Source: Seminavis robusta (lineage: Eukaryota; Bacillariophyta; Bacillariophyceae; Naviculales; Naviculaceae). From it: a DNA stretch of 64,000 nt. The notes beneath the pieces were generated by a model that did not search any database, was not told the origin of the DNA, and saw only the letters and a list, made by a program, of their open reading frames with translations. The number at the start of each line of letters is the position of its first letter. The first letter of the stretch is position 1. Location of the stretch: assembly GCA_903772945.1 (NCBI GenBank), contig CAICTM010000151.1, forward strand, positions 1-64,000, given 5' to 3'. Shown here one piece after another: positions 32,775 to 45,200 of this stretch. Both the position numbers and the translations under genes were made by a program.

Positions 32775-34580
32775 ATGAAGGCAAAGGTGCAGCAGAAACA
32801 ATCTCGAATACATCCAAGTTTGGCACCGCCCTCATCCAAGAGAACATATGGAGCGTGGGTGATACCCTTCGCGGTGTTGGGGATTACTGTTCTTCATGTC
32901 TTTATCAACATTTTGCCCCCACGAAATCCCAGTAATAAGACTATACGATTCCGTTCCTCTCAAGAGCCCTTAATGATGCAATCGCAACCAAGTGACATCC
33001 TGACAAATGCAACGACATCTCTTCTTCTTACGAAAACGGCTCCAACGACAAACGATGTCGTTGTCACCACGGAGACAGCAACAGCAACAAAGGAGCTTCC
33101 ACCAAAGTCACCCCAAGAGTGGATAGAAACTTCAACTTCCACTTCCACGGCAACCACAACAACAACAACCGACGACAACGGGAAGGGGTCAGATAATCCC
33201 AACAAGACAGTCACGGCCGCTCCAGTATATCTGAAGGAAAGAAAACAAGAAGACAATCCGCAACAGGAAGTACCGAATCTGCCAGAGAAGGAAGAAAAAG
33301 ACTTACCAGCGAAGGATGAAAACGAACAAGGGAAGGACATCCCAATAGAAGAACCTAAAGAGTTGCCAGTGCATGCAGACCAAAAACAGACGGCGACAGA
33401 AGAAAAGGCGAAGGAGCCACTTCAGGAAAAGGAGGACAAGGACAATGAAATCCAAGAGAATCAACATTTGGTCTCTGGAACCAACATAACCACAAAATCA
33501 GCAGAGAAGAAACCAGAGCTTTCCATCCAGAGAGAGGAGGAGGAAGTCAACCAAGCATCCTCCATTCAAACCACAGATACTGGAACTGGTGGATCCCTAC
33601 CGGAACCAACTACTGGCCAGGCAGAACCGCAGAACGAGAACGATGTTAAAAAACTGAAGGTATACACGAGTCGAAAGGAGGCGTTGTCAGACAAACGACA
33701 TGCACGAGTCAAAACCACCATCAGTACAACGAAAAGGAATGTGAATCGACTCAGGGGTACCATCAGAGACTGGAAACCATTGAAAAAAACTTCCTCCAGA
33801 GCAAGAGCAAGGCAATCCTTGTCAAAACCAACCACGTACACTGACTCTCGCTTCGAGGAAATGAAGGCGTATAACGGTAGCGTGTTCCATCACCCAGAAG
33901 ATATTCCTTCACAGGTTGTCTCCAATATGGATGCCATTCTGGTTGTGGGAGGAGGAATGTTCTCATCCCAAAAAGAGCCGTCTCCAGTCGTTCAGCAGAC
34001 ATTGGAAGACGTTATAACGCTTCTGGGTAATGGGACTGCCAATGGTGCCCAAGCATCAGGCAACAATACTACGTTGCCTATTCTGTGCTTGTCGAACCAC
34101 GCCCCACCGGCAGGATCGTCGTTGTCACAGGCTGCCATTTCAGCTTCGTATCTGATGAAAGAAGGAAAGCGGATTGGATTGGATCCAGATCACATCTACA
34201 TGGAATCCACCTCACTGGATCTGATAGGAGCGGCCTTTTACAGCAGAAAGAACTTTGCCGACAGCATGGGTTGGAAAAATCTTTTAATTGTTGTCAACCA
34301 GCTGGTACAGCCATACACAGAGGCTGTCTTTCAATGGATCTACGGCCTGGATGCCAGCAACAGAGCGCAAGGAGACTTCAATCTTTTGTTTTTGGTGCCC
34401 CCTGATATTGTTGTGGAGACCCCGCCATATATAAACACACACCCCGAGAAGGTTGCCCATGTCGCCAAGAAGCTGGCACCACGCCTCAGAACGATGCAGG
34501 ACGTCCATCATTTTCTAAACCATGAACATGAACTGTATTCAGCCAGACATGTTGTCCAGAGCATGGCTTCTGTCTTTTAG
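32775..34580 (+). CDS. type II membrane protein with DUF218/YdcF-like domain
   Basis: Single exon, 601 residues from the ATG at 32775 (the frame is open 15 bases further up without an ATG). A basic N-tail is followed by one membrane segment (about residues 27-48, WVIPFAVLGITVLHVFINIL), so the rest should be luminal. Residues 60-330 are a Thr/Glu/Lys-rich stalk with several NxT/S sites. The C-terminal domain starts at MDAILVVGGGMFSS and continues through LSQAAISASYLMKEGKRIGL, HIYMESTSLDLIGAAFYSRK and WKNLLIVVNQLVQPYTEAVF, matching the DUF218 fold of SanA/ElyC/YdcF proteins. The enzymatic activity of that family is largely unclear. A Golgi or ER location is inferred from topology. Confidence 0.72.
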   Translation: MKAKVQQKQSRIHPSLAPPSSKRTYGAWVIPFAVLGITVLHVFINILPPRNPSNKTIRFRSSQEPLMMQSQPSDILTNATTSLLLTKTAPTTNDVVVTTETATATKELPPKSPQEWIETSTSTSTATTTTTTDDNGKGSDNPNKTVTAAPVYLKERKQEDNPQQEVPNLPEKEEKDLPAKDENEQGKDIPIEEPKELPVHADQKQTATEEKAKEPLQEKEDKDNEIQENQHLVSGTNITTKSAEKKPELSIQREEEEVNQASSIQTTDTGTGGSLPEPTTGQAEPQNENDVKKLKVYTSRKEALSDKRHARVKTTISTTKRNVNRLRGTIRDWKPLKKTSSRARARQSLSKPTTYTDSRFEEMKAYNGSVFHHPEDIPSQVVSNMDAILVVGGGMFSSQKEPSPVVQQTLEDVITLLGNGTANGAQASGNNTTLPILCLSNHAPPAGSSLSQAAISASYLMKEGKRIGLDPDHIYMESTSLDLIGAAFYSRKNFADSMGWKNLLIVVNQLVQPYTEAVFQWIYGLDASNRAQGDFNLLFLVPPDIVVETPPYINTHPEKVAHVAKKLAPRLRTMQDVHHFLNHEHELYSARHVVQSMASVF

Positions 34581-34857
34581 GCAAAGAGGGCCAGGGAACC
34601 CTTCCCCACATAACACAAGGTTGAGCTGAGCTGTACACAGCTTTTGCAACGTAACCGAACCAGGGTATGGGTATCCAGAGCAGGCGCAAACCGGCACCTA
34701 CGGACTTGCCGCCTCCCAACGAATTGTAGATTTTTGGATGTAAATCTATTCGTATTAAAGGATTATTCTTCAGACTTTACCACTAGCTAGCGAACAGCCT
34801 CAAAAAGAAAAAGGCAGGAACTGCAAAACGTCGGCAACTTCGGCCTTCTTTTTGTAA

Positions 34858-36243
34858 TTAGACAATTCCCATTCCTGTGTGCTGTGGAAGGACCAGAGGT
34901 GTCGCATTTTTTACAGCAATGTAATAATACCAGAAGAAATCCACCATGAGAACCAGTTGGACAAACTGTGCAATGAGGGCCAAATATCCAGGAAGCTTGG
35001 AACCGGCACTGTTGGCAAGCTCATGGTAGCTGTAAATCCAGAAGAAGAATTCCATGCAGCGACCAAAACCCAGCGCGGCCACAAAGTGAGCGGTCAGGAG
35101 TTCGACCACACCCGACGCCTGCTTCTGGAACATGTATAGCTGAGGGACAAGCGCTGCAGATTCCAGATAAATGGCATAAGTCCATGCCGTGTCACTCAAG
35201 AAATCCGAGTTGAGGTTGGGGTGGATGAAGATTGCAATGATTCCAATGGGGACAGCCAAATAGACGGCGCCAAAACCAGGAGGGACATTCATTTCCCCAA
35301 AGGTATCGAGATCCGCCTGATACGTGGATTTGAATGGGATCAAGCAGCCATACAAGGCACTGGCCGTGAAAAACAACGCCATGATTTCGATCAAATGATA
35401 AAGCCAATCACCAGATTTGTCGTATGGCAAATACCCCTCGTGTCGGATAATGGATGTCAGCCGAAAGAAAAATACAAGACAGTACAATTGCAGGGTTTTG
35501 ATGGATACTCCAGTGGCGCGGTGGCTCTTGAAGGTCTTTACATTCAAAATGCCGAATCCAAACATACGCGCCATGGCACCGTAAGTCATGAGGAAGGAGA
35601 AATCACCTCCAGACAACATGAAGTAAACCATGAGAGACATTGTAAAGAAACCAGCCCAGATCAAGACATTGTTGTTGAGGGACTCCAAGGCGAGACTTTT
35701 CTTTCCTGACTTTGCTTTGTCTTCATCTGATTTGTCTCCCATACCCTGCAACAGACAGCAAGAAAGCAAGGAAAAGGCCAAACGAGTTGGGGATATTAGG
35801 ACCGGGTATATAAAACATCGCACGAGGCCGCCAAAAACCAGTCAAAGATTCCAGATTCCCTCTTCAGACCAACGACTCGTATGTAGAAACAGTACTAAAC
35901 CCTCCGCCGACGGACAGACGCGGAATCATGGCACGCAGCGACGACAAAAGATCTCGAGAGAATCTTCCAACGGTATGGTCGATTCTCCACGAAACAAGAG
36001 ATGACCACCATGGTCGTTCATTTTTGTTGATTTCCTTACCATATCGTAGCTGCCAACACCACCATAGGAACCTCCTGATGCAGGTGCTGGAGCCGTGTAG
36101 GAGCCGCCATATCCTTGGCCAGGTGCTCCGCCGTAACTAGGTGCAGCATACCCACCAGCGGGCGGTTGCGAGTAGCTGTTGCCGCCGTAGCCGCTGGGAT
36201 TGGCATTGAAGCCATGTCGTCCGTAGGGACCATCCGATGACAT
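34858..36243 (-). CDS. ERD2/KDEL-receptor-like protein with Gly/Tyr-rich N-terminus
   Basis: Exons 36243-36040 and 35745-34858 with a 294-bp intron (GTAAGG...GCAG) encode 363 residues. Exon 1 (68 codons) is a low-complexity Gly/Tyr/Ser/Pro stretch (PSYGGAPGQGYGGSYTAPAP). Exon 2 begins MGDKSDEDKAKSG and carries about seven membrane segments with ERD2 blocks: TFKSHRATGVSIKTLQLYCL, FFFRLTSIIRHEGYLPYDKS, YLESAALVPQLYMFQKQA and FVAALGFGRCMEFFFWIYSY. ERD2 proteins return escaped ER residents from the Golgi. The N-terminal extension is absent from canonical 210-residue receptors, so this belongs to the longer ERD2-related group. Joining exon 1 depends on splice sites and frame; without it the protein would start at MGDKSD in exon 2. 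Confidence 0.8.
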
Positions 36244-36983
36244 GTTGTTGTTGTAGACTTCTTGTCCGTTAGCGTTAGTTTAGTTTGTTGCAATGACACG
36301 AGTAAATGAGTCCGGCAATGCTTTTGTGAGATGTCTTGGCTTCTCACTTGGTCCGGCCATACAGCGTTGCAAGGTCCTTGTCATGCACTGCCTCCGACCG
36401 CGCATCCCCAAAAAACGGTCAACCGCACGCCGTACAGTGCAGGAATTTAATTAACGGGGAAACATGCGTGACTGCCAATGACTCAGGACTAAACCTTGCA
36501 AAGCAGTTCAGACTGCTTTGGGACCGTGGAAGGTGCCATCTCGCAGAACTACCGGTACCACTAGCTAGCCAGTAGCTAGCTAGACAAGGAAACGAGCACA
36601 AGTGTGAATGCCAAGAGATCATGATAGATTTTTTACTACCCTTTTACAAAAGTGTATGCATGTTTTTCTCTTGCCAAATAATTAATCAACCTTAATGGTA
36701 CCGCAGTTTCTTGGTGACCAGTGGTTGGCTGTACGTGTACCGGTTGGTACGAAGATGGCGCCGGTACCGGTAGCGTAAACTTGTCCGTGAAATTCCTTTG
36801 AGCTATGAAGTCCTCCATGCAAGCTACAATAGCTAGAGCTGCGCTGCTCCGTGGGAGACCAACGGGAAAAAAGGTAAATCCTAATCCAAGTTAGCTCCTA
36901 GCTACCGGTAGCAGAAGTGGGTTGGGGTGGGTTCCAACTGGAGCCTTAGCAATGTGGGTTGGCATCATCTTTTGGCCGCCATG
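36244..36983. other. intergenic, rich in GGTACC/CTAGCTAG palindromes
   Basis: No gene seen. Repeated palindromic motifs occur at about 36550-36585, 36740-36774 and 36897-36912. The left edge of the first tandem duplication is at 36984. Confidence 0.55.
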
Positions 36984-37207
36984 CATTTCGAACGAAAAGG
37001 AGTATGCTTTTGAATTGTTGTGTTCCGAAATACGCCGGCACCGGAAACTACTCTGTTGAAAGTAGGTCACCACAAAATGCCGTCGTTCGGGAATGTTCGA
37101 AGAACTAGTGAAAATCCACTGCAGCAAGTCCTTCAAATTCTGAAGAAAAGACAAACCTTACAGAATCGAATCAGCGACCAGACTGGCCACACCAAAACAT
37201 CAGCAAC

Positions 37208-40200
37208 TCAGATCAGGTCTAACAGAATCATTTCAACATCCAGGCGGGTTGCATGCTCTGATTCACGGAGCCGGTCCAAGTCCTCGTATTCGGCGTGATC
37301 GGGAAATATCACGTTCTCCACATACTTGAGCTTTCTAAGCAATGATAATGTCTGCTCCAGTGGTTTTGTTCCAAGGGATTCCAATTTGGCCTGAAACATC
37401 AAAAGGCGAAATGTCAGAATAGCGTTCGAGAGGAAAAGTGCAATCACCGTTTCATATGACTTACTCTGATTCTGGGGTAATAGGCAATTCGAGGCTTCAT
37501 GCTTTTCGTTCGCTTTGCAGAGTGCTCAGTCTCCTTGGAAGTCTTCGTTTCTTCTTCCATTCCATCCACACCCCTGCGCTTGTGGCTACCGTTGGTCAAA
37601 TCTGCGGCAGCCACAGCACTGCTAAGAGCTTGGAAAGAGATTGCTTTGCCCATGTTCGGTTGCTGCTGGGAACTTGAAGAAACCGGAGTAGTTGGGGGTG
37701 CAGCAGCTCTATCTTTGGTGGACCTCTTGCGGGCTACAACAGGCGGAGTTCTGACTCCAGAAGAATGAACTTTCTTCTCGTCATGGTCAACGGCTGGGGT
37801 TTTCGAATCGTTGTCGTCATCTCCGTAGTAGGGTGGGGAGAAGTAGTACTGATGCAACTGCCACATGTCAGCATTGTTGAAAGGTAGTTTCCCAACGTCG
37901 ATCAGAGGCCTGAAATGAGTGCGAAGCCACCGAAGGTTGCGATTTCTCTGTTCTGGGTTATCCAGTGGAGCGTCATGGTAGGAAGCTCCTGTAACAGCGT
38001 AGCTGACGTTCGCCGGTCGTCCAAAAGCAGATGATTCTGACCATGCCTCCAGGAATCCATTCTGATCCCCTCCTTCTGTGTCGCTTACCGAAGCGACGAG
38101 GCACCGCCCAGAAAAGGTTCTTTCGATAAGAGCTGCATTTGAAGGCACGAGAGGAGACACATCGCTGTTCTCGACGTCATTGTAAGTTTCGATTTTTCGT
38201 GGTTCGACATACAACTCTGCACTCGGGTCACTTCCCAGAGAAGCCAGAGCTATTTTGGCTGCTGCTGCAACAGCCGCAGGCGGGGCAGGGCCCTTGGCTT
38301 CTTCCGCCTCGCCTTGATCGGCAGGTCCTCTTTTCTTACCCCAGTTTCGCCACATTAACCGTACAAAGCCCAGCACCTTTTCATTGTTCCAGTCCTCAGG
38401 GACTTGAGGCATCCCGAGAGTTGCAGTGATAGCTACAAAAGTCCGGAAAACACAACGTAAGATAATCTCCTAGCCACAGACCCAAGCCCAACCACACCAC
38501 AACTTACGACCCATAGGAAACCCTGTCAATTGTTGTAAAGGGGCCTTTTGATTGGACACAATTCCCGCAGTGATATGACGTTGGGCAGAGTATCCGACCT
38601 GACAATTGTCCATGTATACAATTTCCAATCCGGTGTTATACGCCAATGCAAACGAAACCGCCTTGGCTGCGTTCAGGTCGATTGGAATCCCGCATATACC
38701 GAGGGAACGCATGTTCGTATCTTCCGAGAGACTCTTCATCAGAGCTCGCACTCCTACGGTAGTGACACTGTTGAAGCTTATATCCAGCTTTTCCAACGAT
38801 ACAGAACCAAGGACCACCGCGCATAGTTGGGCTCCACGGTCCTGCATTTTGTTGTTGTCCAACTTCATTTCTCGCAACGTTGGTGATCCCCAAATTGAAT
38901 TCATCAGTGATTCAACCCCGGCGCAAGTAATTTGGTTGTGAGAAAGCATCAAAGACTCCAATGGAACATTTTTGTTTTGTGTCAATGCCTGAGCAAGAAT
39001 CGAGATGTCACTGTCCTGGAGGTTGTTGTCTGTCAGGCACAGTACTTTGAGAGATACGTTGGATAGAAGCATGCTCGGTATTGTGTAGAACCCAGTTGCT
39101 TCCATACGTGTAGATCCCAAAAAGAGGTGTTCCATTCGATGCAAGAAGGGACTCTGTACGGCCACTCCAGCGGCTTCTTGCATTTGTAATCTTGCGTCAA
39201 CCTCCGCCACTGCAGTTGCAAGGGCTTTCGTGCCCTCTGGTCCTATCTTGTTCGCCGTCAAATGCAAACGCGACAAATAGCAACCATGCACCAATGCCCC
39301 TGCAATGGACAACGCGCCCTTTTCCCCAATATTGTTCCCCGTCAAGAACAGCGTTCGTAAATGATAGTTACCTGCGATGGCCTTCATAGCTAATCCACCA
39401 CAGCCATCGTCTCCGATTCCATTGAAGCACAGATCCAACACAGCTAATGCTCTATGATCCAGCTTTCCGTCTGCTTCGATGCATAGCGCGTTTGCAATAC
39501 AGTGCGCCCCGACATCGCCAAGATCGTTGTACCCCAGTTTGAGCACAGATAGCCTTGGGTTTCCCAATATCACCTGTTCAATGAGGGCTACATCGTTTAC
39601 CCCAAGGCCCCGCCTTGCCATATCAATCTGTCGAATTGCACGTTGATCGTTAGACACAAGCACCTCACGACTCGAGTCTTCCATGCTTGGACTAATCTCG
39701 TTTCTAATACTCCGAATGCACTTACCACCGATAAAGTCCCTCTTACAGAAACTTCTGATAATCTTGATAATAATAACCCCTTTTTCCGATGTGCAATAAC
39801 TGCATACTCCAGATCTGGGCTTACGGTCTCGTTCTCGGCATCCATTTGCTCGTGCTGGGGTCCACTTTCGGTGGAGCTGACTGATGAATCGGAATCATCT
39901 AAATCGGAGGTGGCATCAGAATCAAAGCTACTACCGGAACTGACAGAGCCATCGTCATCAGAACCTGATTCCGAATCTGAATCATCCTCTGCTTGATCAT
40001 CTCCATCTTCTTCCATTCTGGTGGCTGGGCGTTTCTTCTTCTCTCTGACATGTTGTTGTTTTCGATCTATTCTGTTGTTGGGGGTGGCAGCAGCAGCAGC
40101 TTTAGATTGAGCAGCAAGCTTGGCCGCATAGGCAGCGGCGCCTCTGAGCTGGCCAGGTGGAGGTGTTGACGCATCAGCTACAGCCTGTATATTGTGGCGT

Positions 40201-40622
40201 ATCCCTGTCCCAGGAGGCGGTAAGGGTAGCCCCGCTGCAGCTCCTCTGGGTTTCCCTGTTGAGGGCGTCGATACATCTGATGCTGCTTGCACATTGTGTC
40301 GAATTCCAGTCCCAGGAGGCGGAAGTGGTAGCATAATTCGGCTGCGGTTGCTGGGCTTAGCTCCATTATTACCAGTGTTGGCAGATGCAGCATTCACAGC
40401 CTTGGCATTCACTCCATTGATAGGGGCTGCTGGCGGTGGAGCTGCCGCGTGTGCTGCTGTGTTAGCAGATGGGGTAGCATTGGCGGATTGTCCGCTGCTA
40501 GCAGCGTGTGTGGGAGGTGGTGTCGCCTCTGGACTGGCCTTGCTTGTCACGAGTCTGTTGCGCTGTTGTTGCATATCATTTAAAGCCGCATGCATGCTGA
40601 TGACGCAGCTCTTGCCACTCAT
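37208..40622 (-). CDS. LRR protein with repeats and disordered N-terminus (copy A, intact)
   Basis: Four exons, 40622-39808, 39703-38508, 38432-37465 and 37390-37208, with introns of 104, 75 and 74 bp give 1053 residues. Residues 1-200 are Ala/Pro/Thr-rich with a duplicated motif LPLPPPGTGIRHN (98-110 and 132-144). A basic patch and an acidic Ser/Asp tract follow. About 285-670 are ribonuclease-inhibitor-type LRRs (LSVLKLGYNDLGDVGAHCIA, LRTLFLTGNNIGEKGALSIA, LEKLDISFNSVTTVGVRALM). About 675-1053 is a domain I do not recognise, with WLRTHFRPLIDVGKLPF and WQLHQYYFSPPYYGDD, ending in a helical segment. RNI-type LRRs mediate protein binding. The first intron is the weakest part of the model (GTATGC donor). 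Without it the LRR part would begin at the ATG 39684. Confidence 0.75.
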
Positions 40623-42263
40623 ATGGGACAGCCACTTCTCAGGCGCTGATCGAGTAGGAAATAGCCAAAGCTATCCTATGAGTGGTACAACTAGTCCCTG
40701 CCTTCGCTTCGGGAGGAGTGATGCGTAGGTTGTCGCGTCTTCAGACTACCCAACCCTTTCGTTTCCCTCAATCAAAGCTTGCCCGAGCCAATCAAGAGAG
40801 TGGCATCAAGCAAGACGAGAGATAATATAGCTACTGATAACACTCTAGAAGGGAACACAGTCGGTGATACCAGCGCCACGACTTTGTCCATCCAAGTTCG
40901 TTTGGTATGATAATTTCTTCTGAGCGACAGCACGGAGCCTGTTGGTGGTGTGTGTGTGTGTTGGGGTGAGCAATAGGGTTACCGATAGCGACGGTAGTGA
41001 TGCGTGATGCGTGTTTTGGCCTGGCGGGAACAGCCAATAGAAACAATCGCCTAATATCACTGTCAAAACACTGTTCATAGATTTAAGAACCAGATTGAGC
41101 TCAATAATGAAATGTTTGTAAACTACAAGTAGCTTTAGCCTCACAGCCCCACAACCCACAGCCCCACACAACCAAGAACCAGAGCTCTGGAATTGCTTCA
41201 ATAATGATGTGTGTAGGGGAGGGATGATGCTGATCATCCAGCAAGCTGCTCCTCGAATGACTAAATGTGGTAGGGTTAGATGCAATTCTTGAAGGATATA
41301 TATCATCCCTGGCCCAGCCCTATCTGGCAACAATCTAGAGCAACAAACGGCACTAAATTATTTCAAGTCAGTTGAGTGCTGGCTTCGCCTACAACCTTTA
41401 GAAAAACTAAACCTGAGGACCCACCAGCCCGACAGGCTTGGCATCAAGAAAGGCGAGTTTTGCAGCTAGCCTTACAGTCGATTGCAATGTACGCTGCGTT
41501 GCAAAGCAACTAACGCCTGCGACTATTTGAAAGACTCATCCTGGCCAGCAAGTCGGTACTAATAGTACTCTAGAGTACCACCTGTTGATGGCACCAGGCT
41601 ACGAATTCTAAAAAAGAGTTTCAGGTACATGTAGTCTATTGGAGTGTTGTCCATAGAGTTGGAGCTTCGTGTTTTGCTCTCCTCTCCATAAATCAAACCA
41701 TCCTCTATCTCCCAAAGCCAGCTGATGGCCCTTTAAAACCTTGCATAGTTGAGGCAGGGTCATAGTAAATGGAACAAAAGCTACTGACGTACGAGCCATA
41801 CGTCATTGTGAGTGAACATACTACAATGATAGCCGCGTGTAAAAGCATATTACGGGATTGCGCTTTCTGACCATCTATTCCGACAGCACATTGAAATTAT
41901 TGCCGACCACGGAACGGCAGTGCCGGAGCAGTACATGTAAAAGTTCCCAGTCTGTCGTGTCGTGTGTGGTCTGATGACTTGACTCGACTCGACTCTCACT
42001 CTGACCGGACATGAGACTCGCTCGACCAGGAGTCGAGTCAGAGTCGAGTGAGAGTCGAGTCCTCAACCGAGCTATCACAGCATTCAGGGCCCCCTGCTAG
42101 CCTGCACCCCCTTTGAAAGGACCAGTGCCCATACCGGCAAGGTCCGGAAACGGGACTATATCGTTAATTATGATTGGATTATGAAACACGACCGGTTTTA
42201 AAATTCGCACGTTTGAAACTCGATCATTCTTTGCACGGATAAGCTGGCTGAGCTGCTTACGCA
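40623..42263. other. upstream region of copy A and spacer to copy A'
   Basis: No convincing gene. A GT microsatellite lies at about 40951-40962. A 63-codon minus ORF (41799-41608, MARTSVAFVPF...) is conserved in both units but has no recognised domain. An inverted CGAGTC-rich block is at 41976-42061. The 126 bp from 42138 to 42263 are unique spacer. Confidence 0.5.
41976..42061. repeat. GAGTCGAGTC inverted repeat, variable between units
   Basis: CGACTCGACTCTCACTCTGAC on one arm is answered by GTCAGAG...GTGAGAGTCGAG on the other, forming a large imperfect palindrome. The matching block in unit A' (about 47250-47321) is shorter. Confidence 0.75.
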
Positions 42264-45200
42264 CATTTCGAACGAAAAGGAGTATGCTTTTGAATTGTTG
42301 TGTTCCGAAATACGCCGGCACCGGAAACTACTCTGTTGAAAGTAGGTCACCACAAAATGCCGTCGTTCGGGAATGTTCGAAGAACTAGTGAAAATCCACT
42401 GCAGCAAGTCCTTCAAATTCTGAAGAAAAGACAAACCTTACAGAATCGAATCAGCGACCAGACTGGCCACACCAAAACATCAGCAACTCAGATCAGGTCT
42501 AACAGAATCATTTCAACATCCAGGCGGGTTGCATGCTCTGATTCACGGAGCCGGTCCAAGTCCTCGTATTCGGCGTGGTCGGGAAATATCACGTTCTCCA
42601 CATACTTGACTTTCTAAGCAATGATAATGTCTGCTCCAGTGGTTTTGTTCCAAGGGATTCCAATTTGGCCTGAAACATCAAAAGGCGAAATGTCAGAATA
42701 GCGTTCGAGAGGAAAAGTGCAATCACCGTTTCATATGACTTACTCTGATTCTGGGGTAATAGGCAATTCGAGGCTTCATGCTTTTCGTTCGCTTTCAGAT
42801 GCTCAGTCTCCTTGGAAGTCTTCGTTTCTTCTTCCATTCCATCCTCACCCCTGCGCTTGTGGCTACCGTTGGTCAAATCTGCGGCAGCCACAGCACTGCT
42901 AAGAGCTTGGAAAGAGATTGCTTTGCCCATGTTCGGTTGCTGCTGGGAACTCGAAGAAACCGGAGTAGTTGGGGGTGCAGCAGCTCTATCTTTGGTGGAC
43001 CTCTTGCGGGCTACAACAGGCGGAGTTCTGACTCCAGAAGAATGAACTTTCTTCTCGTCATGGTCAACGGCTGGGGTTTTCGAATCGTTGTCGTCATCTC
43101 CGTAGTAGGGTGGGGAGAAGTAGTACTGATGCAACTGCCACATGTCAGCATTGTTGAAAGGTAGTTTCCCAACGTCGATCAGAGGCCTGAAATGAGTGCG
43201 AAGCCACCGAAGGTTGCGATTTCTCTGTTCTGGGTTATCCAGTGGAGCGTCATGGTAGGAAGCTCCTGTAACAGCGTAGCTGACGTTCGCCGGTCGTCCA
43301 AAAGCAGATGATTCTGACCATGCCTCCAGGAATCCATTCTGATCCCCTCCTTCTGTGTCGCTTACCGAAGCGACGAGGCACCGCCCAGAAAAGGTTCTTT
43401 CGATAAGAGCTGCATTTGAAGGCACGAGAGGAGACACATCGCTGTTCTCGACGTCATTGTAAGTTTCGATTTTTCGTGGTTCGACATACAACTCTGCACT
43501 CGGGTCACTTCCCAGAGAAGCTAGAGCGATTTTGGCTGCTGCTGCAACAGCCGCAGGCGGGGCAGGGCCCTTGGCTTCTTCCGCCTCGCCTTGATCGGCA
43601 GGTCCTCTTTTCTTACCCCAGTTTCGCCACATTAACCGTACAAAGCCCAGCACCTTTTCATTGTTCCAGTCCTCAGGGACTTGAGGCATCCCGAGAGTTG
43701 CAGTGATAGCTACAAAAGTCCGGAAAACACAACGTAAGATAATCTCCTAGCCACAGACCCAAGCCCCACCACAACTTACGACCCATAGGAAACCCTGTCA
43801 ATTGTTGTAAAGGGGCCTTTTGATTGGACACAATTCCCGCAGTGATATGACGTTGGGCAGAGTATCCGACCTGGCAATTGTCCATGTATACAATTTCCAA
43901 TCCGGTGTTATACGCCAATGCAAACGAAACCGCCTTGGCTGCGTTCAGGTCGATTGGAATCCCGCATATACCGAGGGAACGCATGTTCGTATCTTCCGAG
44001 AGACTCTTCATCAGAGCTCGCACTCCTACGGTAGTGACACTGTTGAAGCTTATATCCAGCTTTTCCAACGATACAGAACCAAGGACCACCGCGCATAGTT
44101 GGGCTCCACGGTCCTGCATTTTGTTGTTGTCCAACTTCATTTCTCGCAACGTTGGTGATCCCCAAATTGAATTCATCAGTGATTCAACCCCGGCGCAAGT
44201 AATTTGGTTGTGAGAAAGCATCAAAGACTCCAATGGAACATTTTTGTTTTGTGTCAATGCCTGAGCAAGAATCGAGATGTCACTGTCCTGGAGGTTGTTG
44301 TCTGTCAGGCACAGTACTTTGAGAGATACGTTGGATAGAAGCATGCTCGGTATTGTGTAGAACCCAGTTGCTTCCATACGTGTAGATCCCAAAAAGAGGT
44401 GTTCCATTCGATGCAAGAAGGGACTCTGTACGGCCACTCCAGCGGCTTCTTGCATTTGTAATCTTGCGTCAACCTCCGCCACTGCAGTTGCAAGGGCTTT
44501 TGTGCCCTCTGGTCCTATCTTGTTCGCCGTCAAATGCAAACGCGACAAATAGCAACCATGCACCAATGCCCCTGCAATGGACAACGCGCCCTTTTCCCCA
44601 ATATTGTTCCCCGTCAAGAACAGCGTTCGTAAATGATAGTTACCTGCGATGGCCTTCATAGCTAATCCACCACAGCCATCGTCTCCGATTCCATTGAAGC
44701 ACAGATCCAACACAGCTAATGCTCTATGATCCAGCTTTCCGTCTGCTTCGATGCATAGCGCGTTTGCAATACAGTGCGCCCCGACATCGCCAAGATCGTT
44801 GTACCCCAGTTTGAGCACAGATAGCCTTGGGTTTCCCAATATCACCTGTTCAATGAGGGCTACATCGTTTACCCCAAGGCCCCGCCTTGCCATATCAATC
44901 TGTCGAATTGCACGTTGATCGTTAGACACAAGCACCTCACGACTCGAGTCTTCCATGCTTGGACTAATCTCGTTTCTAATACTCCGAATGCACTTACCAC
45001 CGATAAAGTCCCTCTTACAGAAACTTCTGATAATCTTGATAATAATAACCCCTTTTTCCGATGTGCAATAACTGCATACTCCAGATCTGGGCTTACGGTC
45101 TCGTTCTCGGCATCCATTTGCTCGTGCTGGGGTCCACTTTCGGTGGAGCTGACTGATGAATCGGAATCATCTAAATCGGAGGTGGCATCAGAATCAAAGC

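Larger units (their letters stand above)
36984..42137. repeat. tandem duplication A, first unit
   Basis: 5154 bp repeated at 42264-47397. It spans a complete gene (37208-40622), its 3' flank and 1.5 kb of its upstream region. The two units match closely and differ by a few indels and substitutions. Confidence 0.95.

Noticed and set aside
39643-40728. Plus-strand ORFs of 117 and 178 codons and their copies near 45 kb
   Set aside because: Shadows of exon 1 of the LRR gene, whose Ala/Pro-rich coding sequence leaves other frames open.
40845-41333. 162-codon minus ORF and its copy at 46115-46606
   Set aside because: Contains a translated GT microsatellite that changes length and frame between the two units; no domain, no convincing start.
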